From: Pseudomonadota bacterium
GTDB taxonomy: Bacteria > Chloroflexota > Ktedonobacteria > Ktedonobacterales > JACDGC01
Assembly (NCBI GenBank): GCA_021323815.1
Contig: JAJPKG010000367.1
Location: 1-8,663, forward strand
Direction: 5' to 3'
DNA: 8,663 nt
Shown: in pieces, positions 5,909 through 8,663 of the stretch
Numbering within the stretch: the stretch's first letter is position 1
Layout: each line of letters begins with the position of its first letter
Notes under the pieces: model-generated
What the model was told of the DNA's origin: nothing
Seen by the model: the letters and a program-made list of their open reading frames with translations, nothing else
Database searches by the model: none
Position numbers and translations under genes: made by a program

Positions 5909-6894
5909 TGGGCAAGCGACTATGTATGAGCATCCTGGCCGGCATCGGCCTTTTGCTGGCGCTGACAGCGTGTGGTTCCACCAACACCAACAGCCAGCAT
6001 CACATCACCATCGGCCTGACCTACATCCCCAACATCCAGTTCGCGCCGATCTATGTTGCCGCGCAATTGGGCTATTACCGCGACGCCGGACTGGATGTCA
6101 CGTTGCATCACCATACCTTCAACGATCCAGAGTTCGGCGCGCTGGCATCCGGCCAAGAGGATATGATCTATGCCGGCGGCGATGAGATCTTGCAGGCCAA
6201 CACGCAGCACGTGCCGGTGACATATCTGGCGCAGATCTACACGAAATATCCCATCGTGCTGATCGTGCCGGCCAACTCGCCGATCCACACGGCAGCGGAT
6301 CTGCGCGGCCATTCCATCGGCATCCCCGGCCCCTATGGCTCAACCTATCTGGGATTGCTGGAATTGCTGCAAAAGGGCAACCTCACAACGTCCGATGTGA
6401 CGATCCAGAGCATCGGCTTCACCCAGGCACAAGCTCTGGCCAGCGGCAAGGTCGATGCCGTGATGGGATCGCTGCTCAACGAGACCATTCAGTTGCAGAA
6501 ACTTGGTTTCGCCGTCCGCACCATCCCGGTTTTCGATGACAACGAGACACCGTTCATCTCCTATGGCCTGGCGGCTTCACACGCCGAACTGGCGGCGCAT
6601 CCCAACGACGTGAAAGCGTTCATCGCGGCGACATTGCACGGGGTGAACTACGTCATCGCGCATCCACAAGATGCTGTGCGCCTCAGCCAGGCATACGTCA
6701 CGGTGCTGAGCGATCCCGCCCAGGCGTCAACCGCGCTGGCAACGCTTCAGGCGGCGATTCCCCTGTGGCAGCACGCCGGACAGCCCACCAGCCAGCAAGC
6801 ATGGCAGGCGATGGCGCAACTGATGCAAGCACACGGCTTGCTCAGCAGCAACATCGACGTGACCACCGTGTATAGCAACAATTATCTCAGCTAG
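5908..6894 (+). CDS. ribY: Substrate-binding lipoprotein, RibY-like (NMT1/THI5 family)
   Basis: The 328-aa protein has an N-terminal lipoprotein signal: basic GKR, a hydrophobic run, then the lipobox LTAC with Cys22 as the lipidated residue. The mature part is an NMT1/THI5-like periplasmic-type binding fold: ITIGLTYIPNIQFAPIYVA at 33-51 and GYYRDAGLDV at 55-64 are the usual first strand and helix blocks, SGQEDMIYAG follows at 81-90, and DLRGHSIGIPGPYGS at 131-145 is the ligand-contact region typical of the family. Length is normal. The ATG at 5908 is preceded by GGAGG with 7-nt spacing and overlaps the ribX stop codon (TGATG). It would capture the cargo outside the membrane and deliver it to the RibX-like permease. 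Related proteins bind pyrimidine precursors or sulfonates; the riboflavin assignment rests on the FMN riboswitch. Confidence 0.82.
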   Translation: MGKRLCMSILAGIGLLLALTACGSTNTNSQHHITIGLTYIPNIQFAPIYVAAQLGYYRDAGLDVTLHHHTFNDPEFGALASGQEDMIYAGGDEILQANTQHVPVTYLAQIYTKYPIVLIVPANSPIHTAADLRGHSIGIPGPYGSTYLGLLELLQKGNLTTSDVTIQSIGFTQAQALASGKVDAVMGSLLNETIQLQKLGFAVRTIPVFDDNETPFISYGLAASHAELAAHPNDVKAFIAATLHGVNYVIAHPQDAVRLSQAYVTVLSDPAQASTALATLQAAIPLWQHAGQPTSQQAWQAMAQLMQAHGLLSSNIDVTTVYSNNYLS

Positions 6895-6924
6895 GCACCC
6901 TGTGTCTGCCAGCAACATCGTTCG

Positions 6925-6961
6925 GACGGCCCCTGCTGCTATTGCAGAGCGTGGGGCCGTC
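6925..6961 (+). terminator. Hairpin 31 nt after ribY, probable operon terminator
   Basis: GACGGCCCC (6925-6933) is perfectly complementary to GGGGCCGTC (6953-6961), and inside the loop CTGC (6936-6939) can pair with GCAG (6944-6947) around TATT. This two-part stem is very stable and placed where the operon should end. It lacks a U-tract, so it may act with Rho or mainly protect the 3' end. Confidence 0.5.
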
Positions 6962-7058
6962 ACGGCTGTGGTTGCGGCGTTTCCTCAGATTCAACATTGT
7001 ACAGCAAATCAGAGGAGAAATCGCAACCAACGATGAAGAGGTCTTCTCGGTCGGGCCA

Positions 7059-7097
7059 CGCCGGGGAGGCTATGCTGGGGTCATAATCTCCCCGGCG
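7059..7097. repeat. 10-bp perfect inverted repeat in the intergenic region
   Basis: CGCCGGGGAG (7059-7068) and CTCCCCGGCG (7088-7097) are exact reverse complements separated by 19 nt. It could be a stem in a leader or non-coding RNA. It is not followed by a T-run. Function unknown. Confidence 0.45.
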
Positions 7098-7184
7098 CGC
7101 TGGGATGGAGGGCATCGCAGCGCAACGCCGGGCTGGGCTTTCCGGCGAGAAGAGCAGCGAGGGCGACCCGGCCAGCGTGGGCCG

Positions 7185-7206
7185 TCCTCACCGATCCTCT
7201 GAGGAT
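7185..7206. repeat. Overlapping inverted repeats before the sensor gene
   Basis: TCCTCA (7185-7190) pairs with TGAGGA (7200-7205) around a 9-nt loop, and the same bases include the palindrome ATCCTC-T-GAGGAT (7194-7206). The first could be a weak hairpin ahead of an AT-rich stretch, the second a protein-binding site. Either marks the edge between GC-rich and AT-rich intergenic DNA. Confidence 0.35.
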
Positions 7207-7304
7207 ATTCTAGAACATTTGATCTAAAATTGCAAGGGCAAATCGCCCTGATAGTACTTTTTGTGTGAGGCAAATTGCATCCACATTCCCGGTTTCATAC
7301 GTTG

Positions 7305-7310
7305 TATAAC
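7305..7310 (+). promoter_or_regulatory. Possible -10 element for the sensor gene
   Basis: TATAAC matches the -10 consensus at 5/6 positions and would start transcription about 30 nt before the ATG at 7349. No good -35 is at the right distance (TTGCAT at 7275-7280 is 24 bp away), so this is tentative. TAAAAT at 7225-7230 is another -10-like word without a clear -35. Confidence 0.25.
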
Positions 7311-7348
7311 TGGTAGTGGTAGACCAGCACCATAGGGAGGCGTTCGCC

Positions 7349-8663
7349 ATGTTTGCCCCAGGATCGTCCGATAGCCCGGCCATTCCCAATGTGCAGCCGA
7401 TGCGCCGCGAGCAAGACCGCATCAGCGTCATCGAAGCGCGGGCGCGGGCCGAGTTGCTCAGCGGGCGCAGCGCGCGAGCCACCGGACCGCTGGTGCTGTC
7501 GTTCCTCGATGCCCTGCGCGCCATCGTGGCGGATATCACCCTGGGCTTGCAAGATCTGCTGGTGGAAGTGTGGCTGCGCGACATGCCGCCCTGGGGCGAA
7601 CAGGCTAGCGGCGATCAGCCCCTGCGCTGTTATGCAAGCATGGGCTTGATCAGCAGCACCGTGCTGCCCCGCGACACCGCCGCGCCGGCGGATATCTTGC
7701 TGGCCGTCGTCACGGCGGGCCGCCCCCTGCGCTTCGATGAAGCCACCGATCATCCCCTGGTGCGCGCCTGGGCGCTGGAAGCCGGCGTCGATCCCGATAC
7801 CATCCAGGCGTTCCTGGGCATTCCGCTGTATAGCGGAGGGCAGTTGCTCGGCGTGCTGGCCGTCGCCATGCCCGGCGTTCCCAGCCCGGAACACGCCATG
7901 TTCCTCGATGCCGTCGCGCATTATATCGTGGCCGGCGCGGAACACGCCCGCTTGCGTCACCAGTTGCACGCCCAGCGCGAACTGGCACAAACGGTCCTGC
8001 GCGAAGCACCCCTGGCGGCAGCAGTGTTGCACGTGGCGGACTATTCCATCGTTCTCACCAATCCCCAATTCGACGCCCTGTTGCAGCTTGGCCCGGACGT
8101 GTGGGGCCGGCGGCTGGATGAAGTGCTGCCCGACCACGCCGCCCAATTGCGCGCCATCCTCAAACTGGATGAGGTGCGCCAGAGCGGCGAGACGCGCACG
8201 ATCAGCGATCAGCCCATTCGCCTCAGCAGCGGTGTGACCTATTGGGATTTCACCTGCTCGCCCATCCACGATGACGCCGGCCAGCTTGAGGCCATCCTCG
8301 TCACTGGGGTGAACGTCACCGAGCGCGTGCTGCAACGCCAGCGTCAGAAACTTTCGGTGGATCTCGCCCAGGAGCGTGTCTTTCAGATGGTGGAGTTGCA
8401 TCGCATCTCGCTGGAAGTGGCCGCGCAACTGGGGCAAGATCCGCGTGGTCTGCTGCGCCAGATTCTGGAAAAGATGATCGCGCTGGTCTTCGCCAACGGC
8501 GGCATGGTCTTTCTGGCGGATCGCGAGGCGGGCGATCTGGAAGTGGTGGTCTCGACCGGCCTGGCACATGATTACACCGGCCTGCGCTTGCCGCGCGGCG
8601 AGGGATTGCCGGGGCGCGTGGCCGTCACCGGCGAGAGCCAGCGCGTGGATGACTATCAGCAAT
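7349..8663 (+). CDS. GAF-PAS-GAF sensor protein, N-terminal part (runs off the window)
   Basis: An open frame of 438 codons begins at the ATG at 7349, which has GGGAGG 8 nt upstream, and stays open to the window edge, so the C-terminus is missing. Residues about 50-210 form a GAF-like domain, with IPLYSGGQLLGVLAVAMP at 158-175 matching the typical GAF strand pattern. About 215-330 look like a PAS domain (REAPLAAAVLHV then a T-N-P-x-F segment), ending in a V-T-E-R linker and a helical stretch. A second GAF domain starts near 350, with the characteristic LPRGEGLPGRVAVTGE block near the edge. Such cytosolic proteins sense small ligands or redox state; the output domain (histidine kinase, PP2C phosphatase or diguanylate cyclase) lies beyond the window and cannot be told. 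No membrane segments or signal peptide are seen. An equally long open frame on the opposite strand is a GC-codon shadow. Confidence 0.85.
   Translation, partial: MFAPGSSDSPAIPNVQPMRREQDRISVIEARARAELLSGRSARATGPLVLSFLDALRAIVADITLGLQDLLVEVWLRDMPPWGEQASGDQPLRCYASMGLISSTVLPRDTAAPADILLAVVTAGRPLRFDEATDHPLVRAWALEAGVDPDTIQAFLGIPLYSGGQLLGVLAVAMPGVPSPEHAMFLDAVAHYIVAGAEHARLRHQLHAQRELAQTVLREAPLAAAVLHVADYSIVLTNPQFDALLQLGPDVWGRRLDEVLPDHAAQLRAILKLDEVRQSGETRTISDQPIRLSSGVTYWDFTCSPIHDDAGQLEAILVTGVNVTERVLQRQRQKLSVDLAQERVFQMVELHRISLEVAAQLGQDPRGLLRQILEKMIALVFANGGMVFLADREAGDLEVVVSTGLAHDYTGLRLPRGEGLPGRVAVTGESQRVDDYQQ

Larger units (their letters stand above)
6895..7348. other. Gene-free stretch of 454 bp with several inverted repeats
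   Basis: I see no convincing gene here; the short open frames lack ribosome binding sites and family features. The stretch holds the hairpins at 6925-6961, 7059-7097 and 7185-7206 and a small AGGGC/GCCCT stem at 7235-7249 followed within 9 nt by five Ts (7258-7262). Its centre (about 7040-7190) is GC-rich, and the part from 7205 to 7310 is AT-richer, as expected of a promoter region. No known riboswitch signature was recognised. Confidence 0.5.

Noticed and set aside
6846..6920. 11-base direct repeat CAGCAACATCG at 6846-6856 and 6910-6920
   Set aside because: Short, only two copies, one inside ribY codons; chance or slippage is enough to explain it. No CRISPR-like spacing.
6962..7348. T-box or other known riboswitch upstream of the sensor gene
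   Set aside because: No T-box sequence or other conserved aptamer block was found, and the downstream gene is not a biosynthetic or transport gene.
7295..8662. 455-aa open frame on the minus strand
   Set aside because: It is antisense to the GAF-PAS-GAF gene, has no ribosome binding site, and is rich in H, Q, R and A, typical of a shadow frame over GC-rich codons. The plus-strand frame shows real domains and a GGGAGG site.

Overview
The window comes from a GC-rich bacterium, most probably a member of the Chloroflexota. The main clue is an FMN riboswitch directly upstream of a two-gene ABC uptake operon that resembles RibXY, the predicted riboflavin importer described from that phylum. The GC-rich ComEC and GAF/PAS sensor genes fit but are not diagnostic. 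The phylum assignment is inference; no rRNA or tRNA is visible.

Layout. Bases 1-30 hold nothing I can call. A ComEC/Rec2-like DNA-uptake channel gene lies on the minus strand (31-2442) with its own promoter. Next, also on the minus strand, is a DinD-like BRO-N protein gene (2530-3456). A 251-bp divergent control region separates it from a plus-strand gene (3708-4649) for a predicted PD-(D/E)XK nuclease of the Mrr-like type. The nuclease gene is much richer in A+T than its surroundings: one 60-base line inside it (3961-4020) has 21 G/C by hand count, against 44 G/C in a line of the neighbouring transporter gene (5461-5520). The dinD/nuclease pair therefore looks like an acquired cassette between two GC-rich housekeeping loci.

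At 4710-5045 a good promoter, a 5'-end hairpin, a complete FMN aptamer and a plausible translational expression platform lead into ribX-like (5054-5908) and ribY-like (5908-6894) genes, which overlap by one base. When FMN is scarce the leader would be expected to expose the ribX ribosome binding site, allowing riboflavin uptake; with FMN bound, a hairpin can mask it. No ATPase gene is present in the window.

A 454-bp stretch with several inverted repeats (6895-7348) follows. The window ends in the first 438 codons of a GAF-PAS-GAF sensor protein (7349 to the edge), whose output domain lies outside.

The most interesting items are the competing stem pair at the ribX start, the loss of most metal-ligand residues in the ComEC metallo-beta-lactamase domain, and the divergent DinD-like/nuclease cassette with palindromes in its shared control region.
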